The notes beneath the pieces were generated by a model. It had not been told where the DNA came from. It saw only the letters and a list, made by a program, of their open reading frames with translations, and ran no database searches. This document shows, piece by piece, positions 1-6,970 of a stretch of 64,000 nucleotides of DNA (positions are counted from its first letter, which is position 1; each line of letters begins with the position of its first letter). The DNA comes from Echinicola strongylocentroti (GTDB lineage: Bacteria; Bacteroidota; Bacteroidia; Cytophagales; Cyclobacteriaceae). The DNA is taken from the NCBI RefSeq assembly GCF_003260975.1, contig NZ_CP030041.1, forward strand, positions 5,397,501-5,461,500. The letters are read 5' to 3'. The position numbers and the translations under genes are program-made.

Positions 1-1
1 T

Positions 2-466
2 GCAGCAATTTCAGGAAAAACCAGGCACTTATTTTATGCTGATGGATATTTTGTTGGCCTCACGGTTGATGCTAGTTTTGGAGGTGCTATATCCACGGAA
101 GCAGGTGGATTATTAATAACAAGAGGCGATGATAAAGGTTGGCACATACTTAGAGATAAAGGGGCAGGAATGATATCCGATATTCAGGTGTCCGGAGGAA
201 TCGAAGTCTCTAAATTTTATTTTACTGGATCGGTAAATGATTTAAATCTTTATACTTTTGGAGGTCTACGAGGTGAAGCTAATTTAAATTTAACCCTTTT
301 ACCATTTGTATCTGCAGGTGTTACAGGATCATATGCCAATGTAAAAGGAGGAAAGTTGTTTAGTTTGGGGAATACCATTTCTATAGGAGCGTCGGCTTTA
401 GAATTTCTTTTTGCAAATGTTGGGTTAAACTATGGACAATCAACTGTTCAATATGGAAATAAATGA
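2..466 (+). CDS. C-terminal end of an unrecognised large protein (5' truncated by the window)
   Basis: The reading frame is open from the first base of the window to a TGA at 464-466, so only about 154 C-terminal residues are visible. The sequence is rich in Gly, Leu, Phe and Val with short alternating beta-like stretches, and it has no Cys. I do not recognise a named domain. Rhs core relics lie 2 kb downstream and a small lipoprotein follows at once. The tail of an Rhs or other polymorphic-toxin protein is therefore plausible, but this is inference from context. An outer-membrane or adhesin-like beta protein is the alternative. A methionine occurs internally near position 170, but the frame clearly begins upstream of it. 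Confidence 0.55.
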   Translation, partial: AAISGKTRHLFYADGYFVGLTVDASFGGAISTEAGGLLITRGDDKGWHILRDKGAGMISDIQVSGGIEVSKFYFTGSVNDLNLYTFGGLRGEANLNLTLLPFVSAGVTGSYANVKGGKLFSLGNTISIGASALEFLFANVGLNYGQSTVQYGNK

Positions 467-476
467 AAAATTTAAT

Positions 477-851
477 ATGAAACTATTTGTTATCGTTATA
501 ATTGCTTTCTTTTTTATTATTAGCTGTGAGGAGCCAAAAGAACTGTGGGTAGATTGTCAAACAAATTTAGATACTACTTGGATTTTAAATGAACAAGAGA
601 GAGGTGGTTGGTTTGTTAATGACAGCCTAATCCTTTCGGCTGGTATTCAGCCGTATGATAAAAGCCTCTGCGATAGTATTGGGATTAGGTCATTGACACT
701 TTGGACTCCTTCAGGTAAATCGAGGCCATGCAGTTTAGGTGATTTATTTCCTCCATTTCAAATATATAAAAAAGCTTGGAATGACTCTTTATTTGTTCTC
801 CAAGATAATATGGTAATTCTATTTCAAATCCCAAAACACTTGTGCAATTGA
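477..851 (+). CDS. Small lipoprotein of unknown function
   Basis: About 124 residues. The ATG at 477 gives a clean lipoprotein signal: Met-Lys, a hydrophobic run of about 13 residues and the lipobox IISC, followed by acidic residues (CEEP). An in-frame ATG at 432 would put charged residues ahead of the signal peptide and overlap the upstream gene. The mature part contains several Trp and four further Cys residues and resembles no family I know. It starts 11 bases after the upstream stop, so the two are probably co-transcribed. By position it could be an immunity-type or accessory lipoprotein of the upstream protein, which is inference only. Confidence 0.6.
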   Translation: MKLFVIVIIAFFFIISCEEPKELWVDCQTNLDTTWILNEQERGGWFVNDSLILSAGIQPYDKSLCDSIGIRSLTLWTPSGKSRPCSLGDLFPPFQIYKKAWNDSLFVLQDNMVILFQIPKHLCN

Positions 852-901
852 TTAAAACTGGCATTTGGTAGTTACCAATTCTGGTGGGGAAGCTTCATCT
901 G

Positions 902-933
902 GTCCAAGTCTTCAGCGCAGCGGTGACTTGGAC
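902..933. repeat. REP-like hairpin
   Basis: A perfect 9-bp inverted repeat (GTCCAAGTC at 902-910, GACTTGGAC at 925-933) encloses a 14-nt loop. It lies about 50 bases after the lipoprotein stop. It has no T-tract, so it is more like an intergenic palindromic repeat than a classic terminator. Confidence 0.5.
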
Positions 934-973
934 AAGATACTTACCAAATCTTCCGACTGGAAGAATAAGGAAT

Positions 974-1200
974 TTATTTCTTTAAAACGGCCTCCTTTAA
1001 CTCCCTGTTATCTTCCTTTAGTTCCTGAATGTCAGCTTTCATTTCGATCATGTGGAGGGTCATTTCTTCCATTTTTTGAGCAGGAGTAAATTCATTTCCT
1101 TAAGGTTGATGCCTTCTTTCTCCATTTTGGTAGCCGAAGGGATTTCGGGAAGGTGCTTGTATGCCTTGATGTAGGCCGCTGTTTCTTCCAGGGAGGGGAG
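974..1200 (-). pseudogene. Frameshifted C-terminal relic of a tail-fibre/surface-type protein
   Basis: Read on the minus strand, about 1200 to 1065 encodes the motif SLEETAAYIKAYKHLPEIPS followed by a Lys/Glu-rich stretch and NLKEMNLLLLKK. This resembles the conserved C-terminus of Bacteroidota tail-fibre-domain/endosialidase-chaperone-type surface proteins. At the A6 run near 1075 the frame is lost. Restoring one base continues as EEMTLHMIEMKADIQELKED and ends at a TAA at 974-976, the coiled-coil tail typical of these proteins. Upstream of about 1200 no matching sequence is seen. This is a 5'-truncated, single-base-deleted fragment. Confidence 0.6.
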
Positions 1201-1361
1201 AGGATAACCGGATGGGGAGCTAGCTTGGTTTGTGATTCCTGCAATAGTTGGGTTTTTTTTGTTACAGAATGCCTTGCAACTTAGCTTGCTTGATAAAAGC
1301 ATCGAGCAGGGCAAATACATGGTTCTTATTTTCAGGGGGCATTTTTTGAATCCCTAGGAAT

Positions 1362-1619
1362 CCTATTCATTTAATTTTATCGGTTTCGCCACATTTGTCG
1401 GTAAGCGGTTTGGTCAAGGAGTTGAAGGGTAAGAGTAGCTGGAAGGTGTTGAGTGAGTTCAAGAGCTTGTCAAGACAGTACTGGGTTCGTTATTTCTGGG
1501 TTCGAGGCTATTTTGTGGAGAGTTCGGGAAATGTGACCGATGAGGTAATTATGGAATATATTAAGAACCAAGACGTAGAGAAAGAGTCAGACGATGATTT
1601 CAAGATTAGCGATTCCTGA
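1362..1619 (+). pseudogene. IS200/IS605-family transposase TnpA, C-terminal relic
   Basis: The frame reads HLILSVSPHLSVSGLVKELK and then KGKSSWKVLSEF, Y-W-V-R-Y-F-W-V-R-G-Y-F and SSGNVTDEVIMEYIKNQ. This is the C-terminal half of an IS200-type Y1 transposase (HUH DNA-nicking enzyme). The catalytic HUH position is degraded to an I-H-L context, the N-terminal half is absent and no proper start codon is present, so it should be inactive. The acidic DDDF tail and TGA stop at 1617-1619 are intact. The element sits between a surface-protein relic and a toxin-antitoxin pair, consistent with a region of repeated insertion and decay. Confidence 0.75.
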
Positions 1620-1667
1620 GTCGTCATTTGACGACTTTCCCACCAACCCACCAACATTTGTCGGTGG
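1619..1667 (+). mobile_element. Right-end hairpins of the IS200 relic
   Basis: A perfect 7-bp stem (AGTCGTC 1619-1625, GACGACT 1630-1636, ATTT loop) follows the transposase stop directly. A second near-perfect 8-bp stem (CCACCAAC 1648-1655, GTCGGTGG 1660-1667, also with an ATTT loop) comes next. Subterminal imperfect palindromes are how IS200/IS605 transposases recognise their ends. Here they mark the surviving right end. No matching left end is visible. Confidence 0.5.
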
Positions 1668-1799
1668 TAGTTTAGTAGACTGATCTTTCTCATTTAATAC
1701 CTAAGTTCATAACTTGACGTTAACTCGGACCAAAATTCATTCTGAAGGTGGCTGTACAGAAACGCCATCCGATGGGGTGAATCAATTGCAAAAATAAAT

Positions 1800-1813
1800 C
1801 GTTAACTTTAACG
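1800..1813. promoter_or_regulatory. Candidate operator of the toxin-antitoxin operon
   Basis: A perfect 6-bp inverted repeat, CGTTAA-CT-TTAACG, ends 9 bases before the antitoxin ATG at 1823. A second CGTTAAC copy lies at 1718-1724. Palindromes overlapping the promoter/leader are the usual autoregulatory sites of toxin-antitoxin operons. Assignment here is by position and symmetry only. Confidence 0.4.
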
Positions 1814-1822
1814 TGCAAAATT

Positions 1823-2071
1823 ATGATAGATATGGACGTACAATCTGTTAAAATCGATCTTATCCACTGGCTTACCGAGCTTCAGGACAAGTCTGTCCTT
1901 AAAAAACTTCAAGGGTTAAAAGAACAGCAGGAAAGTTCTTTTGAATTAAGTGCAGAACAGAAGAAGGAACTGGACAGCAGGCTTGAGAAGTATGAAAACG
2001 GGGAAATGAGGTTCTCCTCATGGGAGACGGTAAAGGACAGGGTAAGAAAGCGTGCAAAAGATGCCCTATAA
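1823..2071 (+). CDS. Addiction-module antitoxin (Unstab_antitox-like)
   Basis: An 82-residue, charged, helical protein that should neutralise the toxin encoded immediately downstream. The C-terminal half (LSAEQKKELDSRLEKYENGE, then SSWETVKDRVR) fits the short antitoxin family that pairs with ParE/RelE toxins (PF09720-like: L-x-x-E-x-K-x-x-L-D-x-R-L and then a SSWE-V-K-R motif). The N-terminal part (IDLIHWLTELQDKSVLKKLQ) is amphipathic. ATG at 1823 is used; ATG at 1832 (fourth residue) would also work. The gene overlaps the toxin by 11 bases, indicating translational coupling, and a palindromic operator candidate precedes it. Confidence 0.8.
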   Translation: MIDMDVQSVKIDLIHWLTELQDKSVLKKLQGLKEQQESSFELSAEQKKELDSRLEKYENGEMRFSSWETVKDRVRKRAKDAL

Positions 2072-2363
2072 CTATCGATTATCCGAAGAGGCGGAATCGG
2101 ATGTTTACGACTCCTATCTTTGGTATGAAAAGCAAAAGGAAGGTTTGGGAGAGGATTTTTTGAATGCACTTGATGCAGTGGAACAAGCCATAACCGACAA
2201 TCCGACAACTTATCGTAGCCGTTACAAAAAGAAAGTCAGGGCTTTTGTAGTAGACCGTTTTCCGTACCAGGTTTTGTATGTTGTCAATGGGAATGATATT
2301 GATGTCATATCCGTGTTCAACACAAATCAGCACCCCGAAAGGTGGAAAAAACGGGTGAAATAG
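2061..2363 (+). CDS. ParE/RelE-family toxin
   Basis: A 100-residue protein of the RelE/ParE superfamily, which poisons either translation (RelE) or gyrase (ParE). Visible hallmarks are the N-terminal helix (EEAESDVYDSYLWYEKQKEG), the GLGEDFLNALDAVEQAITDNP segment, the basic YRSRYKKKVRAFVVDRFPY strand and the YVVNGNDIDVISVFNTNQHPE tail. Length is normal and the frame intact. ATG at 2061 is preferred over a GTG nine bases upstream. It overlaps the antitoxin by 11 bases. The two genes look complete although everything around them is decayed, as expected if loss of the antitoxin is selected against. Confidence 0.85.
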   Translation: MPYNYRLSEEAESDVYDSYLWYEKQKEGLGEDFLNALDAVEQAITDNPTTYRSRYKKKVRAFVVDRFPYQVLYVVNGNDIDVISVFNTNQHPERWKKRVK

Positions 2364-2494
2364 CCCTGCTCTACAAAGTGACGTTTGGAGTAACGATGAC
2401 GGTCACGGGTAAAGCGGCGTTCGTTATCATCATCCGGCCAAAAACCAAACCAGTATCCCGTTATTCCGACAGCTATGCTGCGGAATGGTGTAAG

Positions 2495-2509
2495 TGGAGT
2501 CTCCGACTC
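2495..2509. repeat. Short palindrome at the edge of the Rhs relic
   Basis: A perfect 6-bp inverted repeat GGAGTC-TCC-GACTCC. It sits just upstream of recognisable Rhs sequence and is of the REP-like type seen again at 2733-2753. Confidence 0.4.
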
Positions 2510-2518
2510 CAAACGAAA

Positions 2519-2915
2519 CCAATGTGCCCCATGAGGAACTTTATCAGGAAGTAGTGGCGGAAGAGCCGGGATATTATTACATTTCTGCCACGGCAGACAA
2601 GTACCTAAGTAGCGACAGCAAGCGGCTTTCTGAGGCGTTTCCCGATAGTCATACGGGACAGGCTTTTGATGATTTTGAGGTGGAAGTATCCGAAGGTCCC
2701 GTGATTCAGATGACTGAGGGCAGAGCGTGAAGAATCAGTCCGGTGGACTGATTTAGCGAGGAGCCAGCTTGCAGGGGAGGAAATGGCCTTATCTCCCAAA
2801 ACTGGGTCCGTGAAGGAGAAGCCTTCACCAAGGAACTGTTCCAGTCCAAGACCTTAGATGTAAAAACCGGTTGGTATGACTTCCATGCCAGACAGTATGA
2901 TGCAGCAATTGGTGC
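2519..2915 (+). pseudogene. Rhs/YD-repeat protein core, broken fragment
   Basis: Two stretches of one reading frame resemble Bacteroidota Rhs proteins. At about 2519-2730 a region with EEPGYYYISATADKYL and FDDFEVEVSEGPVIQM matches the beta-rich segment ahead of the Rhs core. At about 2785-2915 the typical core end appears as NWVREGEAFTKELFQSK and then WYDFHARQYDAAIG. Between them are a stop (2728-2730), a perfect hairpin (2733-2753) and another in-frame stop. After AAIG the similarity ends abruptly where the metal-transporter gene begins on the other strand. No start, toxin tip or full YD-repeat array remains. Confidence 0.65.
2733..2753. repeat. REP-like hairpin inside the Rhs relic
   Basis: A perfect 9-bp inverted repeat, AATCAGTCC-GGT-GGACTGATT. 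It separates the two Rhs fragments, which share a reading frame, and lies 3 bases after the first in-frame stop. This suggests insertion of a small palindromic element into the former gene. Confidence 0.5.
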
Positions 2916-2962
2916 GGTTTCTTATATATTTGAGGTTTACATACAGAGAGTTAGCAAGAGGC

Positions 2963-3862
2963 CTAAGAAGAGCTGTTTGGGGAATCCAATGGCTCCATGG
3001 CACATTGCTCACCTGGGAGTTCTACTTCGATGGTATGGTGGGAAAAGGGGTAATCCTTGAGGAGTTTTTTTAAGGCCTTCTTTAGTGCGAGCATTTCGTC
3101 AAGGCCCTGTACTTCTTTGAGCTTAATATGGGCAGTGAAGACGTGTTTTTCACCGTCCAGTGACCAGATGTGGACATGGTGCAGGGACTGGACATGGGGG
3201 AGTTGGAGTAACTTTTCTTTGATTTCTTTTTCATTGATTTCACTTGGGCTGGCCTGTAAGAAAATCATGAGTGTTTCCTTCAGCCTTTTGATGACATTCC
3301 AAAGGATATATAAGGTGATCAGAAGTGAAAGCACCGGGTCGATATAGGGAGTATCCACAAAAAGCATCACGATGGAAGCCACCAATACCGCAGCCCAGCC
3401 CAACACATCTTCAATAAGATGCCAAGAAATCACCTTTTCGTTTAGGGTTTTGCCATGGCTCAGGCGATAGGCTGCATAGCCGTTTACCAGCACTCCGATG
3501 ATGGCAAAGACCAGCATGCCTTGTGCATCGGATGGTTCTGGGTGGATGATGCGAGTGACGGCTTCTTTGATGATAAAGACCGATCCGCCAAACAGGATAA
3601 GCCCATTGATCAGTGCGCCAAGAAGCGTGAACCTCTTATATCCAAAGGTGAAGGTTTTGGTCGCTTCTTTATCTGATTTGCGGGCAAGGTACCAAGAAAG
3701 TCCTAGTGATAAGCTATCTCCTAAATCATGCAAAGCATCCGATATGATCGCAATACTGTTGACGTACAGTCCTCCGAAAAACTCCAAAACAGTAAAGGCC
3801 AGATTAAGAAAAAAAGCCAGTTTGATGTTTTGGTGCCCATGGTGATGGTGATGATGCGACAT
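2963..3862 (-). CDS. Cation diffusion facilitator (CDF) metal efflux protein
   Basis: A 299-residue inner-membrane transporter that should export Zn2+/Co2+/Cd2+-type divalent metals by proton antiport. It begins with a His-rich MSHHHHHHGH metal-sensing leader. About six membrane segments follow, with the family signatures SDALHDLGDSLSLGL (site-A His/Asp in TM2) and WHLIEDVLGWAAVLVAS (TM5 His/Asp). The cytoplasmic C-terminal domain (HVQSLHHVHIWSLDGEKHV and FSHHTIEVELPGEQC) is the CzcD/ZitB-type dimerisation and metal-binding fold. Length is normal. The 3' end abuts the Rhs relic. There is no adjacent metal regulator, so control cannot be read from the sequence. Confidence 0.92.
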   Translation of the reverse strand: MSHHHHHHGHQNIKLAFFLNLAFTVLEFFGGLYVNSIAIISDALHDLGDSLSLGLSWYLARKSDKEATKTFTFGYKRFTLLGALINGLILFGGSVFIIKEAVTRIIHPEPSDAQGMLVFAIIGVLVNGYAAYRLSHGKTLNEKVISWHLIEDVLGWAAVLVASIVMLFVDTPYIDPVLSLLITLYILWNVIKRLKETLMIFLQASPSEINEKEIKEKLLQLPHVQSLHHVHIWSLDGEKHVFTAHIKLKEVQGLDEMLALKKALKKLLKDYPFSHHTIEVELPGEQCAMEPLDSPNSSS

Positions 3863-3960
3863 ACGGTGTTTCTTTTCATTGGTGCGCTACAAAACTAGCA
3901 GGAAATGGAGTTAACACAGTTGCAGAAAAGGAATTTGTACTATCTGGTAGGACAAAACCA

Positions 3961-4473
3961 TCACCTCCCCAAGTTGTTGTAATACTTGATTTTTTCGTTG
4001 AGTATTTTAAAATCCAAGGTGCCCTTTGCCTCCTTGAGGTGCTCTACGATGGCCAAGGCTTTATTCAGTCGGCTGTTGCTGTTTTTTACCTTGGTGACGA
4101 TATAGACCAAGCTTCTTTGCTTGCCCATGGTCAATGAGCGAAAATACTTGTTTCCTTCCTCATCTTGATCAAGGAGGACCTGAAGCTCCTCGGGCATGTC
4201 ATGACCAAATTCAGATCGGTCTTTTTCGAGATTGATGGTCACCTTTTTCCCCTCTTGAATGCCCAGTTTTTCTCTCAGGGTGGTGTTGAGCAGGATAAAC
4301 CAATAGGCCTTGCTTTTCATAAGCGCTGCATGAAATCGAATAGTCGCGATTTTACAGATTACCCGACGGTCATCTCCTTCTATAAAAGCAGTGGCGACAT
4401 CATCTGGCACTGGCAAATGGTACTGCCAAAGATTGGAATCAAATTTTTCCAAGGTGGTACTGACGGTCTTCAT
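3961..4473 (-). CDS. YdeI/OmpD-associated family protein (DUF1905 domain)
   Basis: A 170-residue soluble protein. The N-terminal 95 residues form a DUF1905-type beta domain (DSNLWQYHLPVPDDVATAFI, later GIQEGKKVTINLEKD). The C-terminal part (LPEE-like MPEELQVLLDQDEEGNKYF, then SLTMGKQRSLVYIVTKVKN) is the YdeI/OmpD-associated helical module. Biochemical function of this family is unknown; some members are linked to bacteriocin protection. It starts only 12 bases after the GAPDH stop on the same strand, so the two are probably one transcript. It lacks a signal peptide. Confidence 0.8.
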   Translation of the reverse strand: MKTVSTTLEKFDSNLWQYHLPVPDDVATAFIEGDDRRVICKIATIRFHAALMKSKAYWFILLNTTLREKLGIQEGKKVTINLEKDRSEFGHDMPEELQVLLDQDEEGNKYFRSLTMGKQRSLVYIVTKVKNSNSRLNKALAIVEHLKEAKGTLDFKILNEKIKYYNNLGR

Positions 4474-4485
4474 GAGCGCTTGTTT

Positions 4486-5487
4486 TTAGTCAAAACGGCT
4501 GATTTTCCCAATGAGGTCAACCACTCGGTTCGCATAACCAGACTCATTATCATACCAACCGATGATTTTGATCAGCGCACCATTGGCCTCGGTGAGGCTG
4601 GCATCGAAAATACAGGAATGGGGGTTTCCGATGATGTCTACAGACACCAATGGGGCTTCCGTGTATTCAATATACCCCTTCATGCTCGAATTAGCGGCCT
4701 CAAGCATGGTTTTGTTGATTTCTTCTTTGGTGGTGGCTCTCTTTAGTAGCACATTCATTTCGGTGAGCGATCCATCAGGAACGGGCACTCGATAGGCCAT
4801 GGCGTGGAGTTTTCCTTTGATCTGGGGAAGGACGAGCTCGACCGCTTTGGCGGCATTAGTGGTGGTGGGAATAATGGAGCAGGCAGCAGCACGTGCCCTT
4901 CTCAGGTCACGGTGTGGAGCATCTTGTAGGTTTTGGTCAGCCGTATAAGAATGTACCGTGGAGACAAAGCCTTTTTCAATACCAAAATGGTCTTCCAATA
5001 CCTTGACCATAGGTGCCAGGCAGTTAGTGGTACAGGAGGCATTGGAGACAATCGGTTCGTTTCCTGTGAGGATGGCATCGTTCACACCGAGCACCACCGT
5101 GGGCACATCCCCCAAAGCAGGAGCAGAGATGATCACGCGTTTGGCACCGGCTTGAAGGTGGCCTTCTGCCTTTTTCTTTTCGACAAATCGCCCCGTACAT
5201 TCGACCACGATGTCCACATCCAATTCTTTCCAAGGGAGTTTGCTGGGCGATTGCTTACCGTAGATTTGAATGGTTTTACCATCTATGAGAAGAGAATCGG
5301 GTTGGGGGGTGATTTCAGCCTGAAATTTCCCATGAACGGAATCGTACTTGAGCAAGTGCGCAAGGTTGGTGATGTCCATCAGGTCATTGATGGCCACTAC
5401 GTTGATTTTTGGATGTTGCTGAAGTAGCTTAAATACATAGCGGCCGATCCGCCCGAAGCCATTGATGGCCACATTGACTTTAGTCAT
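4486..5487 (-). CDS. gap: Glyceraldehyde-3-phosphate dehydrogenase, type I
   Basis: A 333-residue enzyme converting glyceraldehyde-3-phosphate to 1,3-bisphosphoglycerate with NAD+ in glycolysis. The N-terminal Rossmann motif NGFGRIGR (residues 9-16) is intact. INDLMD supplies an Asp at the end of strand 2 (position 35), which favours NAD+ over NADP+. The catalytic SNASCTTNCLAP places the nucleophilic Cys at residue 152. The C-terminal WYDNESGYANRVVDLI is canonical. Full length. The first gene of a two-gene unit with the downstream YdeI-like protein. The 5' side is a 900-bp repeat-filled spacer. Confidence 0.97.
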   Translation of the reverse strand: MTKVNVAINGFGRIGRYVFKLLQQHPKINVVAINDLMDITNLAHLLKYDSVHGKFQAEITPQPDSLLIDGKTIQIYGKQSPSKLPWKELDVDIVVECTGRFVEKKKAEGHLQAGAKRVIISAPALGDVPTVVLGVNDAILTGNEPIVSNASCTTNCLAPMVKVLEDHFGIEKGFVSTVHSYTADQNLQDAPHRDLRRARAAACSIIPTTTNAAKAVELVLPQIKGKLHAMAYRVPVPDGSLTEMNVLLKRATTKEEINKTMLEAANSSMKGYIEYTEAPLVSVDIIGNPHSCIFDASLTEANGALIKIIGWYDNESGYANRVVDLIGKISRFD

Positions 5488-5667
5488 GCTCTTAACCTAA
5501 TTTGGGTCCTTTATATATTATGGGAGGGTGAAATTACGAAAGAACCGTCATATTGACTACAAACCAATGGTGATTTGGAGGAGGTATTGTATTTAACCAC
5601 ATAGGAAGATAGAAAACATAGGTTTTTTGAATAATGATGGAACGCTGATAATGCAGGTTTTCACTGG

Positions 5668-6363
5668 TTTTTAAAAGAACCACATAGGAACATGAGGACA
5701 CATAGAGGAGTTGGTATCCCTATGTTTTTATTGATGAGGCTAACCTCAAACCACCTCCCCAAGAGCGGCTATGATAATTGGAGGTGAGTTAAAAACTCAA
5801 TTTTCGTGGTTCCGCAGCACAGCTGCTGTAACAACAGGCTCCTGCTGTGCCCTATGTGTCTATGTTGTTCAACTACATTTGGCAAAGCCCATAAAACGCC
5901 CAAGACTGATTTTTAAAAGAACCACATAAGAACATGAGGACACATAGCGCAGTGTGTACCCCTATGTTTTTTATTGATGAGGCTAACCTCAAACCATCTC
6001 CCCAAGAGCAGCTCTCATAAGTGGAGGTGAGTTAAAAACTCAATTTTTGTGGTTCCGCAGCACAGCTGCTGTAACAACAGGTTCCTACTGTGCCCTATGT
6101 GTCTATGTTGTTCAACTACATTTGGCAAAGCCCATAAAACGTCCAAGACTGGTTTTTAAAAGAACCACATAGGAACATGAGGACACATAGCGCAGTGGGT
6201 ACCCCTATGTTTTTGATTGATGAGGCTAACCTCAAACCACCTCCCGAAGAGCAGCTCTCAAAGTGGAGGTGAGTTAAAAACTCAATTTTCGTGGTTCCGC
6301 AGCACAGCTGCTGTAACAACAGGATTCTGCTGTGCCCTATGTGTCTATATTGTTCAACTACAT
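5668..6363. repeat. Three tandem copies of a 242-bp structured repeat
   Basis: Near-identical units start at 5668, 5910 and 6153 (the TTTTTAAAAGAACCACATA motif), giving periods of 242 and 243 bp. Each unit has imperfect terminal inverted repeats (GAACATGAGGACACATAG against CTATGTGTCTATGTTGTTC; 5688-5705 and 5852-5870 in copy 1). Each also has an inner CACCTCC/GGAGGTG pair, a GAGTT-AAA-AACTC hairpin and a GCACAGC...GCTGTGC stem. A partial motif (AACCACATAGG) precedes copy 1 near 5597. No long open frame is shared. The array looks like tandem MITE-like or structured-RNA units between gap and a small gene upstream of dnaB. Confidence 0.85.
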
Positions 6364-6406
6364 TAGCTGTTTTGGTTACTTCTTTTTTGGGATCTTGGAA
6401 TAAGGG

Positions 6407-6655
6407 TTACAAAAGGCAAGTACATTCTTCTTCAGTACGGCTGGAATCGACTTTTACCTTGGTATGGGAAGTAGCTAAAGGCTTGGGGACATGCAGAGGG
6501 AGGCGGATTATGGCGATTTCCTTTAATATTGTAACTGGCCTAAGTTCTGTAATGCCAAGGCTTTTAAAGGCATAATCCACTTTTCCAGGGAATGTCATCA
6601 TCAGCATTCCACATGTAATAATAGCAATCATTTTTAATTTATGGGTTCGTCTCAT
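6407..6655 (-). CDS. Small hypothetical, possibly exported protein
   Basis: An 82-residue frame on the minus strand. It begins MRRTHKLKMIAIITCGMLMM, a basic N-terminus followed by a hydrophobic segment that could be a signal peptide or anchor. An AGGAAAG stretch sits 5 bases upstream of the ATG. The rest is basic, with two Cys near the C-terminus, and matches nothing I recognise. It ends beside the 242-bp repeat array, so it may be either a real small gene or chance coding. Confidence 0.35.
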   Translation of the reverse strand: MRRTHKLKMIAIITCGMLMMTFPGKVDYAFKSLGITELRPVTILKEIAIIRLPLHVPKPLATSHTKVKVDSSRTEEECTCLL

Positions 6656-6970
6656 AATTCTTTCCTGTTCCAGGAATTTTAATAAAGAAAAATACAGGTT
6701 ACCCTGTTGTGATTGATAATACTGTTGATCGTAATGTGATGTGTGTAGCTGTGTGAGAGTAAATATACTGCTATTCAGTGTTTTATGAAATACCGTGAAA
6801 GTGGTATTTTTTACTAATTATGATCAATTTGTCCATTATTGTAGTGATATTGATCTGGAGAGTAAGTGTGTGTTTACAAGTTGTTGATCATTAGAAGCTT
6901 ACAAAAGTGTTGATAACGAGGTGCATAAATTGTTTAAAATGTTTGAAGTAAAGCCATTACATTTGTTGTT
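6656..6970. other. Spacer upstream of dnaB
   Basis: About 315 bases, AT-rich, with no coding frame I can support. It contains a 7-bp inverted repeat, AAATACC (6788-6794) and GGTATTT (6803-6809), followed by a short T-run. It must hold the dnaB promoter, but no unambiguous TAnnTTTG element was found. Confidence 0.5.

Noticed and set aside
865..1089. A 74-residue plus-strand frame
   Set aside because: It runs antisense to the tail-fibre-like relic and through a hairpin; composition is not protein-like.
2327..2512. A short minus-strand frame between the toxin and the Rhs relic
   Set aside because: It has no start context, overlaps the toxin 3' end and a palindrome, and resembles no protein.
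4165..4746. A 193-residue frame antisense to the YdeI-like gene and gap
   Set aside because: Both genes on the other strand are clear family members; the frame spans their junction and is a shadow.
6788..6809. AAATACC/GGTATTT hairpin upstream of dnaB as a terminator
   Set aside because: The stem is only 7 bp and AT-rich, and no upstream plus-strand gene is present for it to terminate.
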